DNA of 64,000 nucleotides from Silvimonas amylolytica (GCF_014645555.1 NZ_BMLY01000001.1:391939-455938), one strand, 5' to 3'; positions 27,925-38,514 are shown, numbered from the stretch's first letter. Notes: generated from the sequence alone by a model not told the origin. Translations and numbers: made by a program.

Positions 27925-28416
27925 TCAGTCGTAATGAATATGCCGGGCGAGATCCTGGGGTAGCCAGGGCAACGCCATCACAGCAGCTTGCTCAAATAAC
28001 GGGCTGAACATTGCATTGCGCCAGAGCGGGCTTCTGGGCACGTCAGTCAGACCGGCAATCAGCACGATCATCAACGTGAACAAAAAACCACGTGCCAGGC
28101 CAAATACTGCACCCAGCAAACGATCCAGTGGCCGCAAGCCACTCACTTTGAGGAACTGGGCCAGCGTCAGACGCAGCAATGAACAAATAATCCAGGATGC
28201 AAAAAACAGCAAAACCACCGCCGCCAGGTAACGCAATTCCGGAGAAGGAACTGCCTGTGGCATATAAGGTGTGGTCAAGGTCGAATAATGAAAGGCCACC
28301 CAGGCCGAGATAGCCCAACCGGCCAGTGCCATGATCTCTTGCACCAGCCCGCGCATGACGGAAAGCAGAATGGATAAGCCCAGAATGCCGAGAACGATGT
28401 AATCGAACCCGGTCAC
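27925..28416 (-). CDS. cvpA: CvpA family membrane protein (colicin V production)
   Basis: Inner-membrane protein of 163 residues with four predicted helices (about 5-22, 28-45, 63-85 and 100-123). The family is found upstream of purF; E. coli CvpA is needed for colicin V production and its molecular activity is unknown. Here it sits between the SPOR-domain gene and purF, as expected. Confidence 0.93.
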   Translation of the reverse strand: MTGFDYIVLGILGLSILLSVMRGLVQEIMALAGWAISAWVAFHYSTLTTPYMPQAVPSPELRYLAAVVLLFFASWIICSLLRLTLAQFLKVSGLRPLDRLLGAVFGLARGFLFTLMIVLIAGLTDVPRSPLWRNAMFSPLFEQAAVMALPWLPQDLARHIHYD

Positions 28417-28476
28417 GGTCTGCTCCCGCTCGTCATGACTTCGGCGCGCATGGGTTTCATGGTTCTCATGTCGGGG

Positions 28477-29319
28477 TTATTTGCTCACCACCTGACCCTG
28501 ATAGCCCATGGCACTGAGCTTTTTGGCCACGCTGTAGGCTTCTGAGGAAACGACTGGCCCCACTCGTACGCGGGTCAGAGTACCTGTGGAGGTCGTCACT
28601 TTTTCAGCATAAGCCGGCAAACCGGCCGCTTTGAGTTTGCCTACCACTTCATGTGCTTTGTCGGCGTTGCCAAAAGCACCCAATTGCACGTAGTGGCGCG
28701 GCGCATTGTCAGCCGCTTTGTCCCCTGCGGGCGCTGCAGCTGCAGCGCTGTCCGCCGTGCCGTTCAGGATAGCTTCGGGATCGGGCGTAGCCTTGGGTTT
28801 GGGCGTGGGCTTAACGTCAGCTGCTTTGGGCTTGGCAGTCGCCAGCTTTTCGGGCGCAGGCGTCGGCGTGACATGCGGTTTGGGCGTGGGGGCTGGTGCA
28901 TCAGCACCTTGCACACGCTGCAGCTTGCCGGGCAATGACTGCGGGGCATGCGTAGTTTCATCGGCGGACCTGGGTGCAACCGCAGGCGCTGGCGTGGCGT
29001 TGGCAGCCACGACAGGGGCCGGCGTTGCAGTTACTGCCGCAGGCGTCAGTCCATCGGGCTGAGAGGCCATTGTCACACTGCCATCTGGCGTCACCGTGGA
29101 GGTCAGCGCCACGGCAGAGGCATTGCCCGCACTGGGTGCGCTGGCAATGATCTCTACTGGATGCTGCGCCGCCAGATTCGCCGGTGGCTGTGAATCAAGC
29201 ACTGTCCACAAGACAGTGAGCGAAAACAGAACCAGGGCTACTGCGCCGACAAGTCGACGACGGGCGCGTTTGCGCAGATGCTGGAGTTCGTCCGGGATGT
29301 TATCTCGAGCCATTGCCAT
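28477..29319 (-). CDS. dedD: SPOR-domain protein (DedD-like)
   Basis: Bitopic inner-membrane protein of 280 residues: an N-terminal cytoplasmic basic stretch, one membrane helix at about residues 23-42, a long Ala/Pro/Thr-rich periplasmic linker, and a C-terminal SPOR domain (about 206-280, HYVQLGAFGNADKAHEV onward). SPOR domains bind denuded septal peptidoglycan, which points to a cell-division role. The start (ATG 29319, or the ATG two codons later) lies within the end of folC, so translation is coupled. The linker is low-complexity and not conserved in sequence. Confidence 0.92.
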   Translation of the reverse strand: MAMARDNIPDELQHLRKRARRRLVGAVALVLFSLTVLWTVLDSQPPANLAAQHPVEIIASAPSAGNASAVALTSTVTPDGSVTMASQPDGLTPAAVTATPAPVVAANATPAPAVAPRSADETTHAPQSLPGKLQRVQGADAPAPTPKPHVTPTPAPEKLATAKPKAADVKPTPKPKATPDPEAILNGTADSAAAAAPAGDKAADNAPRHYVQLGAFGNADKAHEVVGKLKAAGLPAYAEKVTTSTGTLTRVRVGPVVSSEAYSVAKKLSAMGYQGQVVSK

Positions 29320-30589
29320 GCTGGGCAGCCATCACTTCCGCGACAGTGTAGAAGGAACCAAAGACCAGGATTCTATCAGTTTCAGCAGCCTGCTCACAGG
29401 CCGCTTTCCATGCTTGCTCGACACTGCCATATGCGCTAGTGAGTGCCTGCGGTGCAGTCTGTAAAACGGCGGTTTGCAGTTGTTCCACGGGGGCTGCGCG
29501 CGGCAATTGCGGCGCAGCCAGATACCAGTGATCAATACGATCGGCCAGTGCGCTGACCACACCCCCAATATCCTTGTCACCCATGGCCCCGAATACAGCG
29601 TGGGTTTTGGCGGCATAGCCCATTTGATCGAGTGCCAGACGCAAGGCACGTGCAGCGTGCGGATTATGCGCAACGTCCAGCACGGTTTGCGGCCGGCCTG
29701 GCAAGACCTGGCAACGTGCGGGCCATTCCACTTCAAGCAAACCGCGCTTGATATCGCCAATGCCAACCGGCAGTTGCGAGCGCACTTCATCGAGCATCGC
29801 AATCGCCAGCGTGGCATTACCCATCTGGTAGGAGCCACGCAATGCGGGAATCGGCAAGGCATGATGTTTGCCCTGGGCACCCCAGAACATCCACTGATTA
29901 CCCTCACCTTCTTTCATGAAGCCGAAATCACGCCCAACCAGTTGCAGCGGTGCGCCGACTCGAGCGGCGACGTCAATCACGGATTGCGGCGGATCTGGAT
30001 CAGCGCACAGCGCTGGCTTGCCCGCACGGAAAATACCGGCTTTTTCGGCACCGATCGCCTCACGGGTATCGCCCAGATAAGACTGGTGATCCAGATCAAT
30101 ACTGACTACGCCCGCGACATCCGGATCGAACACATTGACGGCATCCAGCCGCCCGCCGAGGCCAACTTCCATGATCGCGACATCAACGCCTGCGTCGATG
30201 AACTGGCGCATGGCAGCCAGCGTACCGAACTCGAAGTAAGTCAGCGTGGTCTCGCCGCGGGCAGTTTCAATGGCGCGAAAACTGGCGACCAGTTCTGCAT
30301 CATCAGCCGGTTGCATATTGATGCGAACGCGCTCGTTGTACTCAAGCAAGTGCGGCGAGGTATACGTGCCCACCTTGTACCCGGCTGCACGGAACATGCT
30401 GGAAAGCATGGCGCAGACCGAGCCCTTGCCATTGGTACCGGCAACGGTAAGAACGGGGAAGGAAGGCGTCAGGCCCAATGCATCGCGGACTGCTGCAACG
30501 CGTGCAAGGCCCATGTCGATGGCCGACGGATGCAACCCCTCAAGGTGTTGCAACCAATCGGCCAGAGTATCGGCATCAAAAAGCGGCAT
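29300..30589 (-). CDS. folC: Bifunctional folylpolyglutamate synthase/dihydrofolate synthase
   Basis: Mur-ligase-like ATP-dependent enzyme adding glutamate to dihydropteroate and to folates; 429 residues. The P-loop is VAGTNGKGSVCAML near residue 49, followed by TSPHLLEYNERVRI. Later motifs are EVGLGGRLDAVN and DVAHNPHAAR. It lies 6 bp after accD and overlaps the SPOR-domain gene. Confidence 0.96.
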   Translation of the reverse strand: MPLFDADTLADWLQHLEGLHPSAIDMGLARVAAVRDALGLTPSFPVLTVAGTNGKGSVCAMLSSMFRAAGYKVGTYTSPHLLEYNERVRINMQPADDAELVASFRAIETARGETTLTYFEFGTLAAMRQFIDAGVDVAIMEVGLGGRLDAVNVFDPDVAGVVSIDLDHQSYLGDTREAIGAEKAGIFRAGKPALCADPDPPQSVIDVAARVGAPLQLVGRDFGFMKEGEGNQWMFWGAQGKHHALPIPALRGSYQMGNATLAIAMLDEVRSQLPVGIGDIKRGLLEVEWPARCQVLPGRPQTVLDVAHNPHAARALRLALDQMGYAAKTHAVFGAMGDKDIGGVVSALADRIDHWYLAAPQLPRAAPVEQLQTAVLQTAPQALTSAYGSVEQAWKAACEQAAETDRILVFGSFYTVAEVMAAQHGNGSR

Positions 30590-30595
30590 TAACGA

Positions 30596-31471
30596 TCAAT
30601 TCACCTGGGTCACGGCGGGCTGGCGCGAGAACAGCGTCACCAGCGAGGCAATTTTCTGACGCAATTCGCGGCGATCAACGATCATGTCGATGGCGCCCTT
30701 TTGCAGCAGGAACTCTGAACGCTGGAAGCCTTCCGGCAGCGTTTCGCGCACGGTTTGCTCAATCACGCGCGGACCGGCAAAGCCGATCAAGGCACCTGGC
30801 TCAGCCAGCACGGCATCACCCAGGAAAGCAAACGATGCCGATACGCCACCCATTGTCGGGTCAGTCAGCAGCGAAATGAATGGCAGGCCCTCTTCCGACA
30901 ATCGAGTCAGGATGGCGCTGGTCTTGGCCATCTGCATCAACGAGTTCAGACCTTCCTGCATACGGGCGCCGCCCGAAGCAGATACACATACAAACGGCAG
31001 CTTGTTCTCGATTGCGGTGCGCACGCCGCGTACAAAACGCTCACCCACCACGGAACCCATGGAGCCGCCAATGAACTTGTATTCAAATGCAGCGACCACG
31101 AGCGGTACAGTCAGGATCGAGCCTTGCATCACCACGAGCGCATCGTCTTCGCCGGTGCTCTCCCGTGCGGCGACCAGTTGGTCACCATAACGCTTGATGG
31201 CTTTGAACTTGAGCGGATCGACAGGCTGAACCTCTGCGCCGATCTCGAAACGACCTTCCGGATCCAGCAGCAAATCAAGGCGACGACGGGCCGATACCGG
31301 ATTATGAAAGTTGCACTTGGGGCAAACGTCGAGGTTCTTTTCAAGGTCGGTGCGATACAGCACAGCGCCACAGGCGGAACACTTGTGCCACAAGCCTTCC
31401 GGCACGGCCGACTTGCCCGGTTCACGCGGTTTGTTGATCTTTGGCGGAAGCAGTTTTTGCAGCCAACTCAT
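30596..31471 (-). CDS. accD: Acetyl-CoA carboxylase carboxyltransferase beta subunit
   Basis: Beta subunit of the carboxyltransferase that makes malonyl-CoA for fatty acid synthesis, 291 residues. The N-terminal four-cysteine zinc ribbon (CSAC and CPKC, residues about 32-54) is intact, and the crotonase-type oxyanion region includes [12 protein letters not shown] good AAGGAG precedes the ATG, 16 bp after trpA. The trpA-accD-folC order is widely conserved in proteobacteria. Confidence 0.97.
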   Translation of the reverse strand: MSWLQKLLPPKINKPREPGKSAVPEGLWHKCSACGAVLYRTDLEKNLDVCPKCNFHNPVSARRRLDLLLDPEGRFEIGAEVQPVDPLKFKAIKRYGDQLVAARESTGEDDALVVMQGSILTVPLVVAAFEYKFIGGSMGSVVGERFVRGVRTAIENKLPFVCVSASGGARMQEGLNSLMQMAKTSAILTRLSEEGLPFISLLTDPTMGGVSASFAFLGDAVLAEPGALIGFAGPRVIEQTVRETLPEGFQRSEFLLQKGAIDMIVDRRELRQKIASLVTLFSRQPAVTQVN

Positions 31472-31487
31472 GGGTATTACTCCTTAC

Positions 31488-32291
31488 TCAGGCGCGGGCG
31501 GTATCAATGGCGGCACGGATGCCGGAAAGGAACGTGGTCAGGCGTTCAGCCAGGCCTTCCTCACCCGCTTCCACTTCCTGGACGAGACGCGAACCAATCA
31601 CCACGGCATCGGCAAATTTTGCCATGCTGCGGGCGGTTTCTGCATCGCGGATACCAAAACCCACGCCAACAGGCACGGTCAGGTGCTGTTTGATCACAGC
31701 AACCCGTTCGGCCACGTTGGAAACATCAAGGTGTGACGCACCGGTCACGCCCTTGAGCGAAACATAATAAGCGTAGCCGCTGGCCAACCGTTCTACCGCC
31801 TGAATGCGCGAAACCGGTGTGGTCGGGGCCAGCAGGAAAATTGGATCAATCTGATTGGCCTTGAAAATGCGGGCCAGATCTTCGGCTTCTTCGGGCGGCA
31901 TGTCTACCGTCAGCACACCGTCAACGCCAGCTGCATGCGCGGCTGCGGCGAAAGATTCATAGCCCCAGCGCTCAACCGGATTGGCATAGCCCATCAGCAC
32001 AACCGGCGTTTTGTCGTCGATTTTGCGAAACTCGGCCACCATTTCCAGCACGTTGCGCAAGCTCACATTGTGCTTGAGGGCACGCTCACTGGCCCGCTGA
32101 ATGACCGGACCATCCGCCATCGGGTCAGAAAACGGTACCCCGAGTTCAATAATATCGGCCCCGCCCTTGACCAGCGCGTGCATCAGTTCGACGGTGATGC
32201 CAGGGCGCGGATCGCCCGCAGTGATGAAAGGAATCAAAGCCTGCCGGTTTTGCTGTTGGAGTGCGCCAAGCGTGGTCTGGATTCGGGACAT
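31488..32291 (-). CDS. trpA: Tryptophan synthase alpha subunit
   Basis: TIM-barrel lyase splitting indole-3-glycerol phosphate to indole, which tunnels to TrpB; 267 residues. The catalytic Glu is in [17 protein letters not shown] and the catalytic Asp in [12 protein letters not shown]. It is separated from trpB by 94 bp carrying a strong hairpin, an unusually large gap for partners of one complex. Confidence 0.97.
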   Translation of the reverse strand: MSRIQTTLGALQQQNRQALIPFITAGDPRPGITVELMHALVKGGADIIELGVPFSDPMADGPVIQRASERALKHNVSLRNVLEMVAEFRKIDDKTPVVLMGYANPVERWGYESFAAAAHAAGVDGVLTVDMPPEEAEDLARIFKANQIDPIFLLAPTTPVSRIQAVERLASGYAYYVSLKGVTGASHLDVSNVAERVAVIKQHLTVPVGVGFGIRDAETARSMAKFADAVVIGSRLVQEVEAGEEGLAERLTTFLSGIRAAIDTARA

Positions 32292-32321
32292 GATTTTGTA
32301 ATATAAAAGTTGGGAGGATTG

Positions 32322-32353
32322 TGCGGCATCGGCCGGTTAAAGCCAATGCCGCA
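32322..32353 (-). other. Intercistronic hairpin between trpB and trpA
   Basis: TGCGGCAT (32322-32329) pairs perfectly with ATGCCGCA (32346-32353), and GGC/GCC continue the stem inside. On the minus strand no T-run follows, so it is not an intrinsic terminator. It may mark an mRNA processing or stability point between trpB and trpA. Confidence 0.6.
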
Positions 32354-32385
32354 TGTCGTCGCAGCCACAGGGGCTCGCGCGACCC

Positions 32386-33597
32386 TTACAGTTCGATGCC
32401 TGCGAGGCGGGCCATCGTCGGGATATCTTTATCGCCACGACCAGACAAGTTCACCAGAATGACTTTGTCCTTAGGCAGCGTCGGCGCCAGTTTTTTGGCA
32501 TGAGCCAAGGCATGACTGGACTCCAGCGCCGGGATAATACCCTCAAACCGGCTCAGTTCGTGGAAGGCCTCGATCGCTTGCTGGTCTGTGGCAGCCACGT
32601 ATTCAGCGCGATGAATATCCTTCAGGTAGCAGTGTTCCGGGCCAACGCCAGGATAATCCAGACCCGCAGAGATCGAGTGGGTATCAGCCACCTGGCCATT
32701 TTCGTCCTGCATCAGATACATGCGGTTGCCGTGCAACACACCGGTACCGACATTGGCCGTCAATGGCGCTGCATGACGACCGGTTTCAACGCCGTCGCCA
32801 CCTGCTTCAACACCGATCAGGCGCACATCCGGCACCTTGATGTAGGGGTGGAAAATACCAATAGCATTGGAGCCACCGCCAACGCAGGCGACCACGTAAT
32901 CAGGCTGGCGACCCAGCATTTCATCCATTTGCACCTTGGCTTCTTCACCAATCACGCACTGGAAATCACGGACCAGCATCGGGTATGGGTGCGGGCCGGC
33001 GCAGGTGCCGATGATGTAATAGGTAGAATCGACGTTGGTCACCCAGTCGCGCATGGCTTCGTTCATGGCGTCTTTCAGGGTTTTGGAGCCGGACTCCACG
33101 GCAACAACGGTTGCCCCCAGCAGCTTCATGCGGAACACATTGGGAGACTGACGCTTGACGTCTTCAGCCCCCATGTAAACCACGCATTCAAGGCCATAAC
33201 GGGCTGCAACGGTTGCCGTCGCCACGCCATGCTGACCGGCACCGGTCTCAGCAATCACGCGCTTTTTGCCCATGCGGCGTGCCAGCAAAGCCTGGCCGAT
33301 CGTGTTGTTTACCTTGTGCGCGCCAGTATGGTTCAGGTCTTCACGCTTGAGGTAAATCTGCGCACCACCCAGGGCTTCGGACCAGCGCTTGGCGTGGTAA
33401 ATCGGGGATGGGCGGCCTACATAGTGTGCCAGTTCGTAATTGAACTCAGCCTGGAAAGCCGGATCGACCTTGGCTTTTTCGTATTCGGCACGCAATTCGT
33501 CGAGTGCGGGCATTAGTGTTTCGGCAACGTACAAACCGCCAAACTGGCCAAAATGGCCTTTCAGATCGGGTTCTTGATACTGCAGAAAATCGTTCAT
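32386..33597 (-). CDS. trpB: Tryptophan synthase beta subunit
   Basis: PLP enzyme condensing indole with serine, 403 residues. The PLP lysine is K95 in [10 protein letters not shown], and the phosphate loop is [10 protein letters not shown]. Its ATG overlaps the trpF stop as ATGA, so the two are translationally coupled. It is the TrpB1 type, paired with TrpA. Confidence 0.98.
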   Translation of the reverse strand: MNDFLQYQEPDLKGHFGQFGGLYVAETLMPALDELRAEYEKAKVDPAFQAEFNYELAHYVGRPSPIYHAKRWSEALGGAQIYLKREDLNHTGAHKVNNTIGQALLARRMGKKRVIAETGAGQHGVATATVAARYGLECVVYMGAEDVKRQSPNVFRMKLLGATVVAVESGSKTLKDAMNEAMRDWVTNVDSTYYIIGTCAGPHPYPMLVRDFQCVIGEEAKVQMDEMLGRQPDYVVACVGGGSNAIGIFHPYIKVPDVRLIGVEAGGDGVETGRHAAPLTANVGTGVLHGNRMYLMQDENGQVADTHSISAGLDYPGVGPEHCYLKDIHRAEYVAATDQQAIEAFHELSRFEGIIPALESSHALAHAKKLAPTLPKDKVILVNLSGRGDKDIPTMARLAGIEL

Positions 33598-34217
33598 GCG
33601 TGTCTCGCTGCCTTGATGAATTGTGCAACCTTGTTCAGGTCTTTGACGCCACGGGTGCTTTCAACACCACTGGACACATCGACGGCCCATGGCACTACGG
33701 CCGCCACGGCCTCGCTCACATTAACCGGATTCAACCCGCCAGAAAGAATAAGCGGCAGAGGTAAATCCTTTGGAATCAACGACCAGTCAAACGCTTCGCC
33801 AGTCCCCCCCGGGGTGCCTTCGACAAAGGCATCGACCAGCAAACCGCGCGCATCGTGAAATTGCGCGGCATATTCTAACAAATTTGTGTCCTGTTTTACG
33901 CGAACTGCCTTGATCCATGGTTTACCAAAGCTGCGGCAGTACTCTGGCGACTCATCACCATGAAATTGCAAAAGATCCAGCGGCAATACACGTAACAGGT
34001 CTCGCAGCCAATCCGGATCTGCATTGACAAACAAACCCACACTGGTCACAAACGCTGGCAAAGCCGCCAGAACGGCCTGCGCTTCTTCTATGGACACGTT
34101 GCGCGGACTTGGCTCGTAGAATACCAGTCCAATCGCATCTGCCCCCATTTGCGCGGCGGCACGGGCGGTTGCGGCATCACGCAGACCACAAATCTTGATT
34201 CTTACCTGCTGATTCAT
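33594..34217 (-). CDS. trpF: Phosphoribosylanthranilate isomerase
   Basis: TIM-barrel isomerase of tryptophan synthesis, 207 residues. The catalytic Cys is in [11 protein letters not shown] near the N-terminus, and the catalytic Asp in [15 protein letters not shown]. It lies 70 bp after truA and overlaps trpB by 4 bp. The remaining trp genes (trpE, G, D, C) are not in the window, which is usual where trpFBA forms a separate cluster. Confidence 0.96.
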   Translation of the reverse strand: MNQQVRIKICGLRDAATARAAAQMGADAIGLVFYEPSPRNVSIEEAQAVLAALPAFVTSVGLFVNADPDWLRDLLRVLPLDLLQFHGDESPEYCRSFGKPWIKAVRVKQDTNLLEYAAQFHDARGLLVDAFVEGTPGGTGEAFDWSLIPKDLPLPLILSGGLNPVNVSEAVAAVVPWAVDVSSGVESTRGVKDLNKVAQFIKAARHA

Positions 34218-34287
34218 CCGGCGGGGTTCCTGTCCATCACGCGGTAGATTGTCGCTGACATTGCAACTTGTTGCCTGAATGACTTTG

Positions 34288-35070
34288 TCAGATCAGGCCG
34301 TAACGAGGATCGGGCTCACTGGCAAGGCCGTATTCTTCAGGGTAGCTGACCCCAGCCAGATAAAGGCCATCGGGCATAAAGGTAGGCGGTGCCAGACTGC
34401 GGTCACGCCAGCTTAATGCTTCCAGAATCCATTCTGGTTTCTCATTGCCTTTCGCCACATGCAACAAGGCACCCATCAAATTGCGCACCATGTGATGCAA
34501 AAAAGCATCGGCCGAAAAATCAACCGTCAACAAGGTGCCATGCTGAGCCAATTCTACCTTGCGCAGGGTTTTGACCGGCGTTTTAGCCTGACATTCCGCC
34601 GCACGGAAGCTGGAAAAGTCATGCGTCCCCAGCAACAACTCACCGGCCTGCCGGAAGGCGTCCAGGTCAAGCGGATTGTGTATCCACCCTACCCGACCAG
34701 CCCACAGGGCTGGCCGCACCGGATGATTGAGCAACATGTAGCGATAATGCCGCGCTGTGGCAGAAAAGCGCGAATGAAACGAATCGGGCACCGGTTGAGC
34801 CCAGCGGACAGCCACGCCATCGGGCAAGAAGCTGTTCACTCCGCGCACCCAGGCAGTCAAAGGTCGGTTGACGTCAGTTTCAAAGTGGGCGATCTGGCCA
34901 CTCGCGTGCACACCAGCGTCAGTGCGGCCTGCCGCGTGGATACGCAACTCATGGCCCGCCATGCGCGAAACCGCAGCCTCAACCTCACCTTGCACCGTGC
35001 GTTGATCAGGCTGGATTTGCCAGCCAGCGAAGGCACGGCCGTCATATTCAATGGCAAGAGCGTATTTCAC
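34288..35070 (-). CDS. truA: tRNA pseudouridine(38-40) synthase
   Basis: Modifies uridines 38-40 in the tRNA anticodon arm, 260 residues. The catalytic aspartate is D51 in AAGRTDAGVHASGQ. Its start overlaps the end of the upstream membrane-protein gene by 4 bp (ATGA). The fimV-truA-trpF order is typical. Confidence 0.97.
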   Translation of the reverse strand: MKYALAIEYDGRAFAGWQIQPDQRTVQGEVEAAVSRMAGHELRIHAAGRTDAGVHASGQIAHFETDVNRPLTAWVRGVNSFLPDGVAVRWAQPVPDSFHSRFSATARHYRYMLLNHPVRPALWAGRVGWIHNPLDLDAFRQAGELLLGTHDFSSFRAAECQAKTPVKTLRKVELAQHGTLLTVDFSADAFLHHMVRNLMGALLHVAKGNEKPEWILEALSWRDRSLAPPTFMPDGLYLAGVSYPEEYGLASEPDPRYGLI

Positions 35071-35696
35071 GGCAGAATCTGGTGGAAAAATACCAAGGTT
35101 AGCACGATGAGCACCAACAACAGCATCAGCAGTGCGCGCTGCGGCACAGAGAGGGGCCGGATTTGCAAGGTGACATCCATCGGTTCCAGCCAGGCGCGAT
35201 CAAGTGGTTGCGAGATATGCGCCCAAAGCGCGCGCCAGTCCTGACGCTCAGCCAGCAAGCGTTCGGCAAAATCCATCGTTAGCGTCATCCGCAACGCCCA
35301 GCGCTGCCGGTTTACGCCCAGCAACCCAAGCGGTGCTGCCAGCAGATAAATGCCACCAAACATGGCCTCGCGAGCGAGTGACCGCAGCAACCATTGCAAG
35401 CTGGTTAGCACGCCAACCAGTCGCACCACCTGCAAAAACCCCAGCCACAACCCTTCCCGCGTCGGCGAGAATCCGCCCGACCACAGGTACAACCCGGGTG
35501 TGGACCAGCCGTAGACCAGCAAAATCGCAAGTAGCAGCACGCGCATGCGCCGCAGCATACGGGTCATGCGCGCAGCTTCAATGGCGAAAGTAACCAGCAC
35601 CAGAACGGTGGTCACAATGACAAGTGGCGTGGGTTGCAACATTTGCAACCAGCACGCCACCCAGATCCAGCACAGTATCGCGTTGGCGGGATGCAA
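35067..35696 (-). CDS. CbiQ/EcfT-like membrane protein
   Basis: Integral membrane protein of 209 residues with about five hydrophobic segments and an intracellular basic region near residues 115-170. The pattern resembles the transmembrane T component of ECF-type vitamin/metal transporters, but the two AxA/ArxRG coupling motifs are not clear and no ATPase or substrate component is adjacent. It overlaps truA by 4 bp and lies 40 bp downstream of fimV. The family call is tentative and the cargo unknown. Confidence 0.7.
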   Translation of the reverse strand: MHPANAILCWIWVACWLQMLQPTPLVIVTTVLVLVTFAIEAARMTRMLRRMRVLLLAILLVYGWSTPGLYLWSGGFSPTREGLWLGFLQVVRLVGVLTSLQWLLRSLAREAMFGGIYLLAAPLGLLGVNRQRWALRMTLTMDFAERLLAERQDWRALWAHISQPLDRAWLEPMDVTLQIRPLSVPQRALLMLLLVLIVLTLVFFHQILP

Positions 35697-35736
35697 TCAG
35701 CCACCCCGCCCGTACGCGCTACTGCCTTGGCAGATA

Positions 35737-38514
35737 TTACAACCCATTCAACAGACCGCGGATTTCCTGTTTCTGTTGCGCACTGCCTTCAACCTCGGCT
35801 TCATGCAGAATCTCCCGGGCACCCTCGATATCACCCATGTCGATGTAAGCACGAGCCAGGTCGATCTTGGTTTGCACCGGATCGTCCGCGCCGAAATCTG
35901 CGCTGGATTCAGCATCGCCAGAAGACAGTTCGCCGAACGACGTATCCAGATCATGGATTTCAGCCTCTGCGCCCGTTGCAGGTTCAGCGGCCGATTCGTT
36001 CAGATCAAAACTGAAATCGAGACCCAGATCATCCGCCGGCTCTGCAACAGGCGTCGCTGCTGCTGGAGCATCCGCTTCCAGCGCAGGCAGATCCAGATCG
36101 AGATCCGTGCCGGACATCTCAGGCAGAGAAGCACTCAGGCTTTCATCCGCAGCGGCTTCCGGCGGAAAGCTCAGATCATCCAGTTCATTGTGGGCGATAT
36201 CCAGACCCGAAACCGCTGACTCAACCGGACCAGCATGACTGGACGTGGCCGGGGCATCGAACGAATCCAGATCAAAATCCAGCGACGAAGCCAGATCTTC
36301 ATGAGCCGGCGCAGCTTCGACCGGTGCTACGACGGGTGCCGGCGCTGGTGTGTCCAGCCCCATATCCAGGTCAGCCAGCGGATCAATCATCGGTGCGGGT
36401 TCAGCCGCAGGTTGCACAGCCGGAGCCGGTGCGGCAGCGTCAAGACCCAGGTCAAAATCCAGATCGTCTTTCGGCTGTTCATGATGATGTACGGCTTCTG
36501 CTGCGGCCAGACCAGCCACCGCAGCACCCGCCGCCGCAATACCAGCCACCGCGCCACCACTTACAGCTGGAGCATGGTTTTCAGCAGCACGTGCGGCACT
36601 TTCGGTCCGCAGATACAACGGGTTTTCCGGATCAAGATTGTGACCGATATAAGCCGCTTGCTCCCACACCGGGCCACGACCATTTTGAGTGGCGTACAGC
36701 TCGGAAGCGATTTCCTCAAACGAAGTTTTATCCTTGCGGGCTGCGTGGATTTCCAGCAGCTTCAGGCGAATCTCGTTGCGGGATGGGTCTTTAGCGAGCG
36801 CGTCCTTGAGAATTTCCTCCGCCTGGGCGTCACGGCCATAGGCCATGTACACCTCAGCCTCAGCAATTGGATCCACCTCGTCGGTATCGATGGTGCCCAA
36901 GCCCTGGCGGCTAAAATCAGTCAGGAATGAATTCTCGGTCGGTTGCGTGCTGATCACGGCACCGCCAGTCTGACCAAGAACGGTATTTGGCTTCAGGTCG
37001 CCGCCAGTGATGATGCTGTCATCAAACGCAGCCGGTTTTTTGCGACGGCGGTTGTAAACAAACGCGCCAGCACCCAGCAACAGCACCAGAAGGCCTGCGC
37101 CCGGGATCAGCGGGTTGTCCATCAGCGAATCAAAGAAAGATGGCTCTGGGGCCGGAGCCGGAGCAACCGGCACAACGTGGTGACGCGGCTTGCTGGCAGC
37201 AACCCGCGCAGCGGCGGGCTCACTGGCTACGGCACTGGCTTCAGAAGCAACAACCGCCGCAACAGGCGCAGATGCGGCAGCAGAAGCAGCCACAACCGGA
37301 GCCGGAGTTGGAGCCGGCGTTGGCGTCGCAGCTTGCGAGGCAGCCTTGCCCTGCATAGCCAGCAGCCCCTTCATGTCCTTCACATTCTTTTGCAGTGCAT
37401 CGACACGACCTTGCGCATCTTTGAGCGCTTTGTCATGGCCGATCTTGTCTTCTTCGTTGCTGCCACCGGTGCCAGCATTACCCGCTTTGGCGCCATTGGA
37501 AAGTTTCAGCACGTCCTTGTTCGACTGACCGGACGTGGCGCCCTTGTCTTCAACCTTGGCACCAATCTTGCCGCTGGCACCCTGATTCTGCGCTGTTTCT
37601 TCCGCCGGATTGGCGGCAGCATTTTCGGCGACCTTCTGACGATAGGAATGCCAGTTCTGCGACTGCAGATGGATTTCCTTCGAAGCTTCCGCACGAGAAA
37701 GCTGATTCATCTGATCGGCAGATGGAATCTGCAGGATCTTGCCGCGCTTCAGGCGATTCATATTGCCGTTGAAGGCATCGCTGTTATTGCGGTACAGCGC
37801 GACCAGCACCTGATCCAGACTCACACCATCAGGCTGGACCTGATGCGCAATACTGGAAAGCGTGTCGCCGGACTTGACCGTGTAGCTATCCACGCCCGCC
37901 TGCGCACCCGCAGAAGGGGCCGGTGCTGCAGTAGCCGCTTTTTCTGTGGCCTGGGCGGCTGGTGCCGACGCAGTCGCAGTACGACCCTTGTGCCCGCGAC
38001 GCGCGGACGGTGCAGCAACCGGACGGGCCGGTGTGATGGCGCCAGGCAAAGCACGTGGCGCTGTGCTACCCGCTGCATTCACGTTATTCGTGTTGTTGCC
38101 ATAACCGACCGGATCGATCAGCGCTGTATATTCGCGCTGAATGCGGCCAGAGGCCCAGTTCAAGTCGACCAGCAACTCAAGTACAGGCTCACTGACAGCC
38201 TGACTGGAGGTAATGGTAACGAAGTACTGACCATTGGGGCGCTTGTCGATATTGAAACGCAGACCCAGCGAGGACGAAGGGTACGGCACTTGTGCAGCGC
38301 CATAGGCATCAGGCGGAGCCAGGCTCACGACCAGTGAATCAGCCTCTTCCGGTTGCACGGCAACCAGATCGATTTCCCCGCGGAACGGCTGTCCAAGACC
38401 GGACAAGACATTCAAACGTCCCAGCCCCGCCGCATGAACACTCCACGGCGCTGCAAGCATCATTGCCAGCACGCAGGCTTTGACTCCAGGTTTGATAGGC
38501 ACAGCTTCCCCCAA
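35737..38514 (-). CDS. fimV: FimV/HubP-family polar landmark protein
   Basis: A 925-residue inner-membrane hub that organises cell-pole functions such as type IV pili, flagella and chemotaxis in relatives. It has a signal peptide (residues 1-28, ending near SVHAAG), a periplasmic FimV N-terminal domain, and an Ala/Pro-rich linker. A LysM domain follows at about 208-262 (SYTVKSGDTLSSIAHQV), then a short coiled coil, one membrane helix at about 467-487 and a basic stop-transfer RRRKK. The cytoplasmic tail is very acidic, with repeated LDFDLDSFD-like stretches, and ends in a TPR-like FimV C-terminal domain (about 875-925). Expected family length is near 900. Confidence 0.95.
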   Translation of the reverse strand: MGEAVPIKPGVKACVLAMMLAAPWSVHAAGLGRLNVLSGLGQPFRGEIDLVAVQPEEADSLVVSLAPPDAYGAAQVPYPSSSLGLRFNIDKRPNGQYFVTITSSQAVSEPVLELLVDLNWASGRIQREYTALIDPVGYGNNTNNVNAAGSTAPRALPGAITPARPVAAPSARRGHKGRTATASAPAAQATEKAATAAPAPSAGAQAGVDSYTVKSGDTLSSIAHQVQPDGVSLDQVLVALYRNNSDAFNGNMNRLKRGKILQIPSADQMNQLSRAEASKEIHLQSQNWHSYRQKVAENAAANPAEETAQNQGASGKIGAKVEDKGATSGQSNKDVLKLSNGAKAGNAGTGGSNEEDKIGHDKALKDAQGRVDALQKNVKDMKGLLAMQGKAASQAATPTPAPTPAPVVAASAAASAPVAAVVASEASAVASEPAAARVAASKPRHHVVPVAPAPAPEPSFFDSLMDNPLIPGAGLLVLLLGAGAFVYNRRRKKPAAFDDSIITGGDLKPNTVLGQTGGAVISTQPTENSFLTDFSRQGLGTIDTDEVDPIAEAEVYMAYGRDAQAEEILKDALAKDPSRNEIRLKLLEIHAARKDKTSFEEIASELYATQNGRGPVWEQAAYIGHNLDPENPLYLRTESAARAAENHAPAVSGGAVAGIAAAGAAVAGLAAAEAVHHHEQPKDDLDFDLGLDAAAPAPAVQPAAEPAPMIDPLADLDMGLDTPAPAPVVAPVEAAPAHEDLASSLDFDLDSFDAPATSSHAGPVESAVSGLDIAHNELDDLSFPPEAAADESLSASLPEMSGTDLDLDLPALEADAPAAATPVAEPADDLGLDFSFDLNESAAEPATGAEAEIHDLDTSFGELSSGDAESSADFGADDPVQTKIDLARAYIDMGDIEGAREILHEAEVEGSAQQKQEIRGLLNGL

